Notes: generated by a model not told the origin, from the sequence alone. A DNA stretch of 64,000 nucleotides from Prolixibacteraceae bacterium (GCA_019856515.1 CP082230.1:930001-994000); one strand, 5' to 3'. Counted from the stretch's first letter, positions 22,060 through 32,532 are shown. Program-made: numbers and translations.

Positions 22060-22776
22060 TTATATTCCTATCCCAAAGATAAGATTTGATGTCTTTTTTT
22101 CAGGGTTCATTGCCACCTTAGCCCATACTAGAAGTTTAAAATTATCATTAATCTTAATATGATTCTGACAAGAAATACCAACATTGACAAATGCCGTTTT
22201 TGTAGCATAAGCACTTTCATCAAAAACATTAGCTCCTGCAAATATTGTCAAATTGTTTGTGCCTACCTTGAAATGGTAATCTAATTCAAAATAAGATGAG
22301 TATCTCTGATCCCCATCAGTATCTAAATCACATCCCCACAAGAAAGTACTCCATAACAAAGAAATTGGAGAGTTCCCTCGTCTATAGTAAAGATCCGCAT
22401 TGATCAAGTGGTTGGTAGTTAGACGATCAAAATCAAAATAGTCATATTCATCAATAGATGCCTTACCTCGTGATGCGTAGAAATCCCATATAGACAACCT
22501 TAAATTGTTCGTAATGTTATAGAAACAATGAATATCAAATTCAGAATACTCACCTTTCTCTAGAGCATAACCGCCATAGAAACCTAGTTGAAAACGACTA
22601 AAATTAAATTGTAGATCTGTCTCAATATTGACACTATTACTTACCATAATCCCTCTCCAGTAGTGTCTAGAGGTAAGGGTAGGTTTTATTTTAACATCCA
22701 CCTGAGCTTGGGAAACATTCGTATATCCCACCCCCATCCATAGAAGTAAAATAGCAATTAATGTGTGTTTTTTCAT
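22060..22776 (-). CDS. Small outer-membrane beta-barrel-like protein
   Basis: This 238-residue protein has a signal peptide (1 to about 24, ending SQAQ) and then a run of amphipathic beta strands with alternating aromatic residues: PTLTSRHYWRGIMVSNSVNI, FSRFQLGFYGGYALEKGEYS, YNITNNLRLSIWDFYASRGK, HLINADLYYRRG, and FKLLVWAKVAMNP. It looks like an 8- to 12-stranded barrel resembling the TorF/OMP-type putative porins of Bacteroidota. The phrase SRHYWRGIMVSN near the start is common to such small barrels. No family name is certain. It is monocistronic and convergent with the glycosidase gene. Confidence 0.7.
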   Translation of the reverse strand: MKKHTLIAILLLWMGVGYTNVSQAQVDVKIKPTLTSRHYWRGIMVSNSVNIETDLQFNFSRFQLGFYGGYALEKGEYSEFDIHCFYNITNNLRLSIWDFYASRGKASIDEYDYFDFDRLTTNHLINADLYYRRGNSPISLLWSTFLWGCDLDTDGDQRYSSYFELDYHFKVGTNNLTIFAGANVFDESAYATKTAFVNVGISCQNHIKINDNFKLLVWAKVAMNPEKKTSNLIFGIGI

Positions 22777-22990
22777 ATTTGTAAATAATTAGCGACATAA
22801 ATATACTATTTTTATCATATTATTTAAAAAAACTTTTTTATTTCAAGTCTCTAGTAACACTCAGTTAACAAATTCAATCATAAATAACTAATGAACAATA
22901 TTATACAGTGAGCACTTGTTTACAAACAAATAAGAAAGATCAAACCTATTCATTGTTATAAAAAATATTATCAGATTAAAATAAACCAAG

Positions 22991-23530
22991 ATGAAGACCT
23001 ATATTGTACTATTACGAGGAATTAATATCGGAAATCACCATAAAGTAAAAATGGCTGAACTAAGAAGTCAACTAGAGAGTGTGGGCTTTTTAAATGTACA
23101 ATCGTACATTCAATCAGGGAATGTCATATTTGAAAGTGCGATATTAAACAAAACACAGATTAAGCAAAAGCTCATCGCATTGCTTTCGACCCACTATGAT
23201 TTTGACATACCAATCCAAGTTTACACAAAAAGAGACTTACAACACATCATCGATAACAACCCATATGACAGCTCTTCAGAAGAGAAAGTAAAACAGCTAC
23301 ATGTTACCCTACTATCATCCTCTCCAAGTCTGGAATTAATCGATGTTCTAGCTAAAATCGACACTGCCAATGACACCTTTGAAGTAATTAATAATGCCGT
23401 ATATATCCATTGTGAAGGGCCCTATCACAAAACGAAATTAGGTAATAGCTTTATTGAAAAGAAACTCTCTTGCGAAGCAACGACTAGAACTTGGCGTACT
23501 ATCATTAAGATCATGACAATAACCCCATAA
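22991..23530 (+). CDS. DUF1697 family protein
   Basis: This 179-residue cytosolic protein opens with YIVLLRGINIGNHHKVKMAE, followed by LESVGFLNVQSYIQSGNVIF, the highly typical opening of DUF1697. The tail (KTKLGNSFIEKKLSCEATTR followed by TWRTIIKI) also matches the family, in which NSxxE..L....TTRNW is conserved; the N of TTRNW is T here. The length fits the usual 175-185 residues. The fold is known from structures, but the biochemical role of the family is not established. It is transcribed alone and ends at a bidirectional terminator shared with the regulator gene. Confidence 0.93.
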   Translation: MKTYIVLLRGINIGNHHKVKMAELRSQLESVGFLNVQSYIQSGNVIFESAILNKTQIKQKLIALLSTHYDFDIPIQVYTKRDLQHIIDNNPYDSSSEEKVKQLHVTLLSSSPSLELIDVLAKIDTANDTFEVINNAVYIHCEGPYHKTKLGNSFIEKKLSCEATTRTWRTIIKIMTITP

Positions 23531-23554
23531 TTACTTCTAGTTTTTATTCAATAA

Positions 23555-23586
23555 AAAAGACCACTCTTTGGGAAGAATGGTCTTTT
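23555..23586. terminator. Bidirectional terminator between DUF1697 and the HTCS gene
   Basis: A stem of 9 plus 4 base pairs with one mismatch (23555-23568 with 23573-23586) and a TGGG loop, with A-rich and T-rich flanks on both sides. It serves two convergent genes. Confidence 0.85.
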
Positions 23587-23612
23587 ACTATTATAGGTTA
23601 CTAGAGGTAGAA

Positions 23613-26600
23613 CTATCTAGTAACCTCTTTTCTTTTCTGTGGAGTATGTTCCGTTGGCAAGTAACCAAAGAATTTCTTAAAGCTTGTGGAGAAATAAGAT
23701 GGGGTGTTAAAACCAACCATATAACTCACCTCTGCCACTGTATATTTTTGTTCTTCAAGCAACTGTAAAGCTTTATTAAATCGTATTTTCTTTATATAAT
23801 CAGAAGCAGTACTACCAAGGATTGCCTTCATCTTTAAATGAAGATTAGAGCGGCTCATTCCAATCTCACGAGCAAATCGATCCACCGTAAAAGTTGGATC
23901 ACATAACGACTCTTCAACAATCTCTTTCGCTTTAGAAAGAAACTCCTCATCCATACGGTTGAAAGCAAGTGATTCGACTTCAATCTCTTCATCTTCTTTA
24001 AACACTTTCTTCATTCGATGTTGCATCTTAATAAAGTTCTCGACTTTAGCACGTAAAACCTTAATAGAGAAAGGCTTTTCTATAAAATCATCGGCCCCAT
24101 TACGAAGTCCTGCTAATTGATCTTCAACGGTAGCTTTCGCAGTAATCATGATTACTGGAATATGACACGTACATATATTTTGTTTAATACGTTTACAAAG
24201 TGTTACACCATCAATTTCAGGCATCATAACATCCGTAATAATCACATCTGGCATCTGCTCTCCAATAATCTTCAGTGCATATTCACTTTGAGAAATAAAT
24301 GTCACCTTATGGGATTCAGAAAGTTCATTCACCAAATAATTTCCAATTTCCACATTATCATCGACTACCATAATATGAGATCGACTATCTCCATCTTCCG
24401 ACTCCACATTGGCAACTTCCAGTGTTTGATCTTCAGCATTGTCTTCAGCCCATAGCTCTTTATCGAATTGGGACAACAATTGATTCTTATTCCCATTACC
24501 TTTCTCAACATCGGAGTAAACACCATCTGATATAGGTAATTTCACTTCAAATCGAACACCCGAAGGGTGGACTTGATAAGCGTGAACGGAGCCTTTATGT
24601 ATCTCAACCAATCGACTTACATAAGCCAAACCAATTCCTGTGCCTCCAGTCTCATTTTCGTTCACACGATAATAACGTTCGAAAATATGCTTTCTTTTAT
24701 CTTCAGGGATTCCTACCCCATCATCTTCTACATGGAGAATCAACATTCCGTCTTTTTCTCTCAGGCAAAGGGTAATCGCTGTCCCACTCTTATGATATTT
24801 AAAAGCGTTAGACATTAAATTAAATAAAATCTTTTCAATAGTTCCAGCATCCATATAACCTATAATTACATCATCTGGTTCATCAAAGATATAGGATATA
24901 TTCTGTTTCTTAGCTCTAGGGATAAATGCATTAAAAACATCTTGAACCGCACTTGTAATATTCTGTTTCACAACATTAAGTCCAACCTCTCTCATCTCTG
25001 CTTTACGAAATTCCATCACTTGGTTCACAAGTCTAAGAAGCCTCTTTGCATTCTTATGTACCATGACTACTTGGCGCTGAACGTCAAAATCAAAATCATT
25101 GCGATCAAGCAGTTTCTCTATTGGAGATAGAATCAAAGTCAAAGGTGTACGAAATTCATGTGATATATTCGTGAAAAATTCCAATTTATGCTTGTTAACC
25201 TCTTCTAGATTCTCTTTCTCAATTCGCTCACGATAAATCGTTTGACGCATTTTCACTTTATCTGATAGAAGTCGATACACCACCCATCCTGTTAGTATTG
25301 TAAAAATAAAGTATGCAATATAAGCCCAGATAGTAAAATACCATGGCTTCGCAATATTCACTTCAATTCTTGTAACAGGACCTTTACGATCAGCATAAAG
25401 ATCAATCGCCTGCACTTCAAAAATATAGTCACCAAAAGGAATATTTGAAAAGATAGCCATCTTATTTCTATTCGCATCAATCCAATGATCATCTCCCCAT
25501 CCCTTTAGTCGATAACGATATTTGATATGACCAGACTGAATATAATCGACGATACCATAACTAAAAGAAAAATTCTGTTGGTTTGCACTCAAATTGATTT
25601 TTTTTGTAAACTGCAATGATTTTTCTAGCACGGATACTTTCTCAGAAGGTTTCTGTATCACCTGATTCACAGCCAAGCTATTCAACAATACACGCCCCTC
25701 AAAAGGTTGTTCTGTAATAGACATAGGATTAAAGACAGTGATCCCATTAATTCCTCCAAAATATAGATTACGATCTCTACTTTTTAAACTTGACCCCGTA
25801 TTAAACTGACGCCCTTGAAGTCCATCTCTTTCACTATATACATTGGGTTTAAATTCTATTGGATTATAAGAGACAAGACCTCCATTGTAAGATATCCATA
25901 ACGAACCAAGAGAATCTTCCTCGATACTGCAGATCAATCGATCAGCAAGTACATCAAGCCCTTTAGGACGCATGAAACATCGATTAATTTCATCAAATGT
26001 TACAATACCACGACTTGTTCCAATCCAAATTACACCACGATGATCTTCTAATATATGATGTATACGCCCACTAGGTAGTTGATTCTCTTTCCCTGGACGT
26101 ATCACAAAACTTTCAAATCGATGGGTTTCAGGATAATAAATAGCCAACCCGTCTATAGTACCAATCCAAATTCGCTCTTTGCGATCTTCATACATCGTTG
26201 TAATCTTAGGATTAGGCAATTCATTACCAACAGCATCTTTCTCAACTGAAATAAATTGCTGACTACGTGGTTTCCATTTAGATAGTCCTTTCCAAGTACC
26301 AACCCATATATGATTTTGATGATCCTTTAACAATGCATACACATGATTATCAGGTAAAGTACCCTTTACATTTGGCTCATGTATAAATCTCTTCACCATC
26401 TCTCCTGAACGACTAATCAAATTAACACCTTTTTCATGTGTTCCGGCTAACATTGATCGATCAGGTAAAGCCACAAATGACTTTATATTATTCGAACTAA
26501 TTGTTTTAGCATCCTCAGGATCATTCTTTAAAATCTTAATATGATTTCGATCCTTACTTATGATATTTACCCCATTATCATTGGTTCCTACCCAAATACG

Positions 26601-27692
26601 ACCTTTAGTATCTTCCAACATGGTTGCTGCAACATTACCACTAAGGGATAGCTGTCCACCGTTATGGTTAATCAAATCAAATTGAATCTTCGTATTATGA
26701 TAATAATTAACCCCTCCAAAGAAAGTTCCTAACCACATGCCACCTTCTTTATCTTCGAATATAGAACGAATAGAATTTTGACTTAATGAATAAGGTCGTT
26801 CAAACTCTTGTTGCATTGTCTTAATTCGCTTCGAGTCAATATTATATACAGTCAACCCCAAAAATGTGCCTATCCATAAATTGCGGTTCTCATCTAAACT
26901 TAAAGCCCTCACTTTATCTGAAAGCAATCGGTTCTTTTTCTTGGCAGTCGATTTCCAATGGTCGATCACATGAAACTGCTTATCTAAAAAAAGAAAGCCA
27001 TCTAATTCTGTTGCAACAGCCCACATTTTATCATCAATATATAACATCTCATTTACTGGAGAACTAACTCCATCCAAAATAATAGGCTCCATTATACACT
27101 GCACAGGATCAAACAGCATTAATCCTAGATTTGTTCCAATGAGAAGTTTATCTTCATAAATAGTTAAAGAACTCGTCTGTGAAATAACACCGTAATTTGA
27201 AGGTAATTTTAGCTCAACAAAATCTTTAATCAAAGATTCATATTTAAATAGATCCCCATCACGTGATACCGCATAAACCTCTCCTTTAGACGAAGCGACC
27301 AATTTTATTAAGTTGTAATTATATATTCCATTGAAGAAAGGAAAATTATGAATCGTTCCCTTTTTTTGATCATAGACACTGACACCTTTATCACCTGCCA
27401 ACCAAACATTACCATTTTCATCCACATATATAGAACGTATCTCACGAGACAATAGATCCTCGTTCTTACCAATATATTTAAAATCAGTCCCATCAAAACG
27501 TGCTACGCCATCGTGTGTTCCAAACCAAATATAGCCAAGGGAGTCTTGTTGTATATCATACACACAACTATGAGGAAGACCATGCTCTGTAGAGATCTTT
27601 TTAAAAAGATAATTGCGCCCCTTAGCCCATGAAGCATGAGTGGTTATCAAAGATAGCAAGAGTACTAAAATCAGCAGCTTGGTTGTTTTCAT
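23613..27692 (-). CDS. Hybrid two-component system regulator (propeller sensor, kinase, receiver, AraC output)
   Basis: This 1359-residue protein has the complete hybrid (HTCS) layout. A signal peptide (1-24) leads into a periplasmic double propeller of reg_prop repeats (about 30-680; repeated phrases such as DSLGYIWFGTHDGVARFDG), then a Y_Y_Y domain (about 690-770) and one membrane helix (about 783-805). Inside the cell are the kinase dimerisation domain with phospho-acceptor H845 (ISHEFRTPLTLI), the ATPase domain (DDGVGIPEDKR and GGTGIGLAYV), a receiver with D1154 (VIITDVMMPEIDG), and a C-terminal AraC helix-turn-helix (about 1255-1355). Such proteins sense oligosaccharides and switch on nearby glycan-use genes. 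No SusC/SusD pair is present here, so its target may lie elsewhere or be the paralogous secreted genes just upstream. Confidence 0.95.
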   Translation of the reverse strand: MKTTKLLILVLLLSLITTHASWAKGRNYLFKKISTEHGLPHSCVYDIQQDSLGYIWFGTHDGVARFDGTDFKYIGKNEDLLSREIRSIYVDENGNVWLAGDKGVSVYDQKKGTIHNFPFFNGIYNYNLIKLVASSKGEVYAVSRDGDLFKYESLIKDFVELKLPSNYGVISQTSSLTIYEDKLLIGTNLGLMLFDPVQCIMEPIILDGVSSPVNEMLYIDDKMWAVATELDGFLFLDKQFHVIDHWKSTAKKKNRLLSDKVRALSLDENRNLWIGTFLGLTVYNIDSKRIKTMQQEFERPYSLSQNSIRSIFEDKEGGMWLGTFFGGVNYYHNTKIQFDLINHNGGQLSLSGNVAATMLEDTKGRIWVGTNDNGVNIISKDRNHIKILKNDPEDAKTISSNNIKSFVALPDRSMLAGTHEKGVNLISRSGEMVKRFIHEPNVKGTLPDNHVYALLKDHQNHIWVGTWKGLSKWKPRSQQFISVEKDAVGNELPNPKITTMYEDRKERIWIGTIDGLAIYYPETHRFESFVIRPGKENQLPSGRIHHILEDHRGVIWIGTSRGIVTFDEINRCFMRPKGLDVLADRLICSIEEDSLGSLWISYNGGLVSYNPIEFKPNVYSERDGLQGRQFNTGSSLKSRDRNLYFGGINGITVFNPMSITEQPFEGRVLLNSLAVNQVIQKPSEKVSVLEKSLQFTKKINLSANQQNFSFSYGIVDYIQSGHIKYRYRLKGWGDDHWIDANRNKMAIFSNIPFGDYIFEVQAIDLYADRKGPVTRIEVNIAKPWYFTIWAYIAYFIFTILTGWVVYRLLSDKVKMRQTIYRERIEKENLEEVNKHKLEFFTNISHEFRTPLTLILSPIEKLLDRNDFDFDVQRQVVMVHKNAKRLLRLVNQVMEFRKAEMREVGLNVVKQNITSAVQDVFNAFIPRAKKQNISYIFDEPDDVIIGYMDAGTIEKILFNLMSNAFKYHKSGTAITLCLREKDGMLILHVEDDGVGIPEDKRKHIFERYYRVNENETGGTGIGLAYVSRLVEIHKGSVHAYQVHPSGVRFEVKLPISDGVYSDVEKGNGNKNQLLSQFDKELWAEDNAEDQTLEVANVESEDGDSRSHIMVVDDNVEIGNYLVNELSESHKVTFISQSEYALKIIGEQMPDVIITDVMMPEIDGVTLCKRIKQNICTCHIPVIMITAKATVEDQLAGLRNGADDFIEKPFSIKVLRAKVENFIKMQHRMKKVFKEDEEIEVESLAFNRMDEEFLSKAKEIVEESLCDPTFTVDRFAREIGMSRSNLHLKMKAILGSTASDYIKKIRFNKALQLLEEQKYTVAEVSYMVGFNTPSYFSTSFKKFFGYLPTEHTPQKRKEVTR

Positions 27693-28145
27693 ATTAACTC
27701 CCTATAATAGTTTTATTGTTACCTATCAACAATAAGCAGGTAACACAAAAAACCTTAGATTAAATAAACTCTATAAAACTTTGTCTAAGACAACCTTTCT
27801 TCGAGCAAATGATTAACAAATGTATGGATTATAACAAATGTATCAATTTACATAACGAAACAAAAATTCACTAATGTTTTTTATATGTAAATATCTATTT
27901 TGACATACTTTCAGAAGGGATATTAATTTGGTTCAATAGAGAATTGTAGGAAGGTAACTACATGTAAATTCCACCATGATAGTTTAACTAATTTGTAAAA
28001 CTACAAAAGACTCTTTATTATTATTCGAAACTACAACTATTTGCATTTTTAAATATTCATAAACAGATGGAATCTGATTGAGACCCAATAGAACTCTTGA
28101 ACCATCATTAGTAATGATGATACAAGAGATTGATGAATGTCATCT
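27693..28145. other. Intergenic stretch upstream of the HTCS gene
   Basis: No gene is seen. It contains the candidate HTCS promoter (27835-27864) and a perfect short palindrome at 28103-28119 (CATCATTA with TAATGATG). The rest is AT-rich with no clear signal. Confidence 0.5.
27835..27864 (-). promoter_or_regulatory. Candidate Bacteroidota promoter of the HTCS gene
   Basis: On the minus strand TTTG (27864-27861), an 18-base spacer and TACATTTG (27842-27835) match the Bacteroidota consensus. A second TACATTTG lies at 27824-27817. The leader would be about 135 bases. Confidence 0.45.
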
Positions 28146-29228
28146 TTATTTTTTTAAATTAAACCGGTAGATAATACCCGCTTGAGCATAAGACATCCAA
28201 CACCATTCAGGACGGAAGGTAAAATCATAGATATCAGATGTAAGACTAAGGTCCAACAAGATATTTTTAGATAGACGTATATTGGCACCAAAACCCAAAT
28301 TCCAAAACGGGTGTCCCCAAGAATCACGATTTATCATATAAGTCACTCCAGAAGAGAACTTTGGCTGAATCCACTTTCCTTCAACCACATATTCAAAGTA
28401 CAGTGGGACAACATATGCACTTTCATAAGGATTTTTTTCTTTAATATCATCATTATTCCATCGACAGGACTCTATTTTATGCACACCAGTTTTTAAATAT
28501 AATCTTTCACTCCCCCATGGAAGCCATATATATAAATTGATCCCCATCATAGGTTGTTTTACATCCACACGATGATTAGAGATGAGATATGTACCTGTTG
28601 GTTCAACACCAAACCTTAGATCATATCGTCTCTTTTTGAGTTCTATATGTTCTGTTTTACCTACTTTTTCATAGTAATGATTCATCAATTGAATCAAATT
28701 ATATTCTGTGGGCTGTTTCATCTCTTCTATCTCTGGGAAAACATCAGGACAATCTTGAAAATAGAGTTTTAAAAAACCAATATGTGCTGTAGGTGTAATC
28801 GAATAAGTAACATCTTTTTCTATCTTATTTCGTTCCCGATAAGGGATTTCTCTAATCTCATTTTTAGTTATGCCAACAGCATATTTAACACCTCGTTTAT
28901 CTTTATAACGATAAACACTCTTTTGTCCAGATACCAAACACTCAGCAAAAATCTTTTTCTGAGCATCTCTACTTTTTAATGTACACGATTTTAACACCAA
29001 CCCTTCCTTCAAAATAAAGGCCTCGACATCTTTGGCTTCATAAAATCGGTCAATTTGAGTGTTCCTAAAGTGGATTTTATTGTAATCTCTTATCTCATTA
29101 TGAAACGCGATAACTCCAGATAGAGTATCATGACTAAGTGTCACTAAAGATGCTGGTTGAAAATTTTGTGCCATCAAAGCTTGACTTAATAAGATGAAAC
29201 CAAACAGGCAAAATAATCTATGACTCAT
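28146..29228 (-). CDS. Secreted barrel-like protein, paralog pair member 1
   Basis: This 360-residue protein has a signal peptide (1-20, ending LMAQ). The first 160 residues form a beta-rich domain (VTLSHDTLSGVIAFHNEIRD, HFRNTQIDRFYEAKDVEAFI, then IGFLKLYFQDCPDVFPEIEE). The last 170 look like a small outer-membrane barrel with strand patterns such as MGINLYIWLPWGSERLYLKT and ILLDLSLTSDIYDFTF, ending AQAGIIYRFNLKK. The neighbour at 29341-30408 shares the same order of blocks, so the two arose by duplication. The N-terminal domain with its HFKN/HFRN phrase is one I have seen in uncharacterised Bacteroidota proteins, but I cannot name it. Both lie upstream of the HTCS gene on the same strand. 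Confidence 0.7.
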   Translation of the reverse strand: MSHRLFCLFGFILLSQALMAQNFQPASLVTLSHDTLSGVIAFHNEIRDYNKIHFRNTQIDRFYEAKDVEAFILKEGLVLKSCTLKSRDAQKKIFAECLVSGQKSVYRYKDKRGVKYAVGITKNEIREIPYRERNKIEKDVTYSITPTAHIGFLKLYFQDCPDVFPEIEEMKQPTEYNLIQLMNHYYEKVGKTEHIELKKRRYDLRFGVEPTGTYLISNHRVDVKQPMMGINLYIWLPWGSERLYLKTGVHKIESCRWNNDDIKEKNPYESAYVVPLYFEYVVEGKWIQPKFSSGVTYMINRDSWGHPFWNLGFGANIRLSKNILLDLSLTSDIYDFTFRPEWCWMSYAQAGIIYRFNLKK

Positions 29229-29340
29229 AAATATTGAATAAAAAAAAACTTAAATTAAAAATAAAATGTATCTATTCTTCTTTGTTGTTTAACTGACCAA
29301 TTTCACAAGCCTAAAGAAACAACATATAACTATAATTCTA

Positions 29341-30408
29341 TTAAAATTCAATTCGGTAACAAACTCCAGCTTGTGCAACATAGTTATGTAAAAACTTAGC
29401 ATCACCTCCAAGCAGTGGAATGTCTGTAGAAATATTTAGATCTAAGCACAGCTTCTCCGTCATCCGAATAAAACAACCAGCTCCCGCCTGAATATGCATC
29501 TCAAAATTACTATCAATAAACTGAAAATTGGACCCAACAGATACTTTCGGCATAAACAGTTTAGAAGTAAAGACATATTCAATCATCAATGGGATTTGAC
29601 ACGCTCTATTTACTAATGGACTATTGCTTGTATCAAAAGTGACAAAATAACCTGTCTTCACATAAAACCGTTCACTCTCGTTAGGTAACCAAAAGGCTAC
29701 TTGACAACCCGCCAAATATAAATAAGTTGAAGAGCCTGTGGCACTACTACCAGCAGAATTGCCGTCTATCATAAAAGAAGGTGTTACAAGCATTCTTATA
29801 GGATAATTCTTCTTTGTATAGATAACACAAGAATTTTCACCACAGGTAAGATCATGATATTTGTCTGTCAAATAGATTAATGATTTTCGACGAGGCTTAT
29901 CCATTCTGTCTATCATTGGGAAAACCTCAGGACAATCCTTAAAAAAGAACTTTAGAAATCCCACATGATATTTTGACTCAACGAAATAATCACGTCCGTC
30001 AATATCTTTTATTTCTTTACTATATGGAATGGGACGGATCCGATCTCCGTCAACACCATAAGCAAACACCTCATCGTTAAGGGGTTTATATGAATAAAGA
30101 GACTTCTCGCCTTTAACTAAATACTGTGCAAAAATTGGAAGCTGAACACCATTTTCCATCACATTTCGTGAAACAAATCGCTCTCCTGTTTTTAAATTAT
30201 ATCCTTGAATAGACAAGGGAGTAAAAATAGTGTCTATTTTTGCATTCTTAAAATGGATTATCTTATAGTCTGCAACTTCGTTATTAAATGCAAGAGCACC
30301 TCTGATTGTATCAAATTTTGTCGTCACAACAAACCCGGATCGAAAAGTCTGAGCAGATAAAGTCGAAACAAAATACAATAATAAGAATACAGTTATTATT
30401 TTTCTCAT
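29341..30408 (-). CDS. Secreted barrel-like protein, paralog pair member 2
   Basis: This 355-residue protein has a signal peptide (1-19, ending LSAQ) and the same architecture as the 28146-29228 product. Shared blocks are DTIRGALAFNNEVADYKIIH, then HFKNAKIDTIF, a RIRPIPYSKE phrase, VGFLKFFFKDCPEVFPMIDR, and a C-terminal barrel ending AQAGVCYRIEF with the terminal aromatic residue common in outer-membrane barrels. It carries about two extra cysteines (LTCGENSCVIYTKK). The gap to the downstream paralog is 112 bases without a clear terminator, so the pair could be one transcript. Role unknown; probably an outer-membrane protein with a periplasmic N-terminal domain. Confidence 0.7.
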   Translation of the reverse strand: MRKIITVFLLLYFVSTLSAQTFRSGFVVTTKFDTIRGALAFNNEVADYKIIHFKNAKIDTIFTPLSIQGYNLKTGERFVSRNVMENGVQLPIFAQYLVKGEKSLYSYKPLNDEVFAYGVDGDRIRPIPYSKEIKDIDGRDYFVESKYHVGFLKFFFKDCPEVFPMIDRMDKPRRKSLIYLTDKYHDLTCGENSCVIYTKKNYPIRMLVTPSFMIDGNSAGSSATGSSTYLYLAGCQVAFWLPNESERFYVKTGYFVTFDTSNSPLVNRACQIPLMIEYVFTSKLFMPKVSVGSNFQFIDSNFEMHIQAGAGCFIRMTEKLCLDLNISTDIPLLGGDAKFLHNYVAQAGVCYRIEF

Positions 30409-31243
30409 TGTTAGTTATATTACTTTCTTACACTAAGCACAATGAAAGCTACGGCTTAATTAGAGAAGTATTCATTTTTTAATTACATTAATTTTACAAA
30501 ATTAACATTCTGTGATATACTAAAAATTATTACACCAGATAAATCACTATACATATCATTTTTTATACTATTTTTAAACAACTATTTTATCTATCACAAA
30601 AATCAATCATTATGGTTCTTTCAAAATTGATTTGAAGAACATCGTGTTTATCATTTTGGATATGCAGCTTTTTCTGGACAAAAAAGTTACACATCCAGAC
30701 TCTACTTCATGGCTGTAAATCGGATCCAGGCCTATCAACCCATCTATATTGACATATAGTAATTTGCGATGATTACAGCACGCCTTACGCATTGTTTTTG
30801 TAGGAGTTAGACTATCCGAACCTGATAAGTGTGGTGCATAGATATTGAGTATAAAGAAATAGACTGCTTGTATTCGATTATGGCATCAAACAGGACCTCA
30901 TCGTTCCCTGTGGAATACTCCCCACTTGATCAAGTTTTTAGCTCACTATATCATGGATAGGGTTTCCTTCGTAGTTTATTGATACTTCAAGGATACTTCA
31001 TTGATAGTTGCTTCATCAAAAATGTTTAATAGATGAATATACTATTGTCATGCTATTGATTTAGTAATGCAAAAAAGGTTATGAATCCATAACGGTTTGT
31101 AGTCATGTATTTTTTTTGATACACCCCAATATAATCCCCTCGAATTAAAACAACAACAAATCAGATCTGATTATTTAGAATAAAACCAAAGAACATTTTA
31201 CCATAAATCTTGTTAAAGGGACAAACAACAAAACCGAAATTTA
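30409..31243. other. Gene-free stretch, possibly a decayed gene
   Basis: No intact gene is seen in 835 bases. On the plus strand at about 30632-30750 one frame reads EHRVYHFGYAAFSGQKSYTS and on for about 20 more residues, then hits stops; further protein-like fragments follow at about 30875-30955. This could be a decayed gene, but the pieces are too short for a family call. The last 100 bases form the leader region of the isocitrate dehydrogenase gene. Confidence 0.4.
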
Positions 31244-32467
31244 ATGACAAGAATAAAAGTAGTTAATCCCGTAGTGGAATTGGATGGTGACGAAATGACT
31301 CGAATTATTTGGTCCAAAATTAAAGAAAATTTTATTTTTCCTTATTTAGATTTAGACATCAAATATTTCGATTTGGGGATACAGAAAAGAGATGAGACCG
31401 ATGACCAAATTACGATTGAAGCAGCAGAAGCTATCAAGAAGTATAAAGTTGGGATTAAATGTGCCACGATTACTCCTGATGAAAATCGTGTAGTAGAATT
31501 TGATCTTAAGCGTATGTATAAGTCCCCCAATGGAACCCTACGTAACATTATCGGAGGAACCATTTTCAGAGAACCGATTGTAATCGAGAATGTGCCTCGT
31601 TTAATACCTCAATGGACTAAACCGATTACTATCGGGCGTCATGCTTTCGGCGATCAATACCGTGCAACGGATTTTATTGCGGATCGACCAGGTCGATTTG
31701 TTTCTCAATTTATTCCTGATGATGGTAGTGAACCTGTAAACATGGAAGTATACCATTATGATGGGGCAGGGGTCGGAATGTCTATGTATAATACACTAGA
31801 ATCAATTACAGGGTTTGCCCATTCATGTTTTAAAATGGCACTAGCAAAAAAGTGGCCACTGTTTCTTTCAACAAAGAATACCATCCTGAAGAAATACGAT
31901 GGTTATTTCAAGGATACATTTCAAGAGATCTACGAAAAAAATTATCAAACCTCTTTTGAAGCTGCTGGTATTTATTATGAACACCGACTGATCGACGATA
32001 TGGTTGCAGCTGCAATCAAATGGGATGGAGGTTTTGTATGGGCCTGTAAAAACTATGATGGTGACGTTCAAAGTGATATTGTAGCTCAAGGATTTGGTTC
32101 ACTAGGTCTAATGACTTCCGTACTAATGACGCCTAACGGAGATATTCTTGAAGCAGAAGCAGCTCACGGTACCGTGACACGTCATTACAGAGAGCATTGT
32201 AAAGGAAACGAGACATCAACTAACCCTATTGCCTCTATTTTTGCATGGACAAGAGGACTTGCTTTTAGAGGAAAAAAAGATGGTAATGAATCGTTGATTA
32301 AATTCTGTAATACGCTAGAGAAGGCTTGCATTGACACTGTTTCTGCGGGTAAGATGACCAAAGATTTAGCTTTGGCAATCCATGGAGATAAAATGGAACG
32401 CAAAGATTATCTAACCACAGACGATTTTATGGCTGAGGTGAAAAAAACTTTAGACGGTTTACTATAG
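31244..32467 (+). CDS. icd: NADP-dependent isocitrate dehydrogenase (eukaryotic-type)
   Basis: This 407-residue cytosolic enzyme converts isocitrate to 2-oxoglutarate with NADPH formation. It is of the dimeric type shared with eukaryotes: [20 protein letters not shown] at residues 10-29, the substrate loop [19 protein letters not shown] near 95-113, [12 protein letters not shown] near 132-143, and the coenzyme region [20 protein letters not shown] near 305-325. The length is normal for this class. It is followed by genes for iron storage and peroxide removal, to which it may be linked as a source of NADPH, but spacing (140 bases or more) argues for separate transcripts. Confidence 0.96.
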   Translation: MTRIKVVNPVVELDGDEMTRIIWSKIKENFIFPYLDLDIKYFDLGIQKRDETDDQITIEAAEAIKKYKVGIKCATITPDENRVVEFDLKRMYKSPNGTLRNIIGGTIFREPIVIENVPRLIPQWTKPITIGRHAFGDQYRATDFIADRPGRFVSQFIPDDGSEPVNMEVYHYDGAGVGMSMYNTLESITGFAHSCFKMALAKKWPLFLSTKNTILKKYDGYFKDTFQEIYEKNYQTSFEAAGIYYEHRLIDDMVAAAIKWDGGFVWACKNYDGDVQSDIVAQGFGSLGLMTSVLMTPNGDILEAEAAHGTVTRHYREHCKGNETSTNPIASIFAWTRGLAFRGKKDGNESLIKFCNTLEKACIDTVSAGKMTKDLALAIHGDKMERKDYLTTDDFMAEVKKTLDGLL

Positions 32468-32532
32468 TTTTCTGTCTAGTTTACAAACTATTTCAGAATT
32501 AATGGTTCTTTTTCGAACTTGTAGCAGCTTCA

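Noticed and set aside
23613..30408. Polysaccharide utilisation locus
   Set aside because: The regulator is present but no SusC/SusD-type pair is seen in the window.
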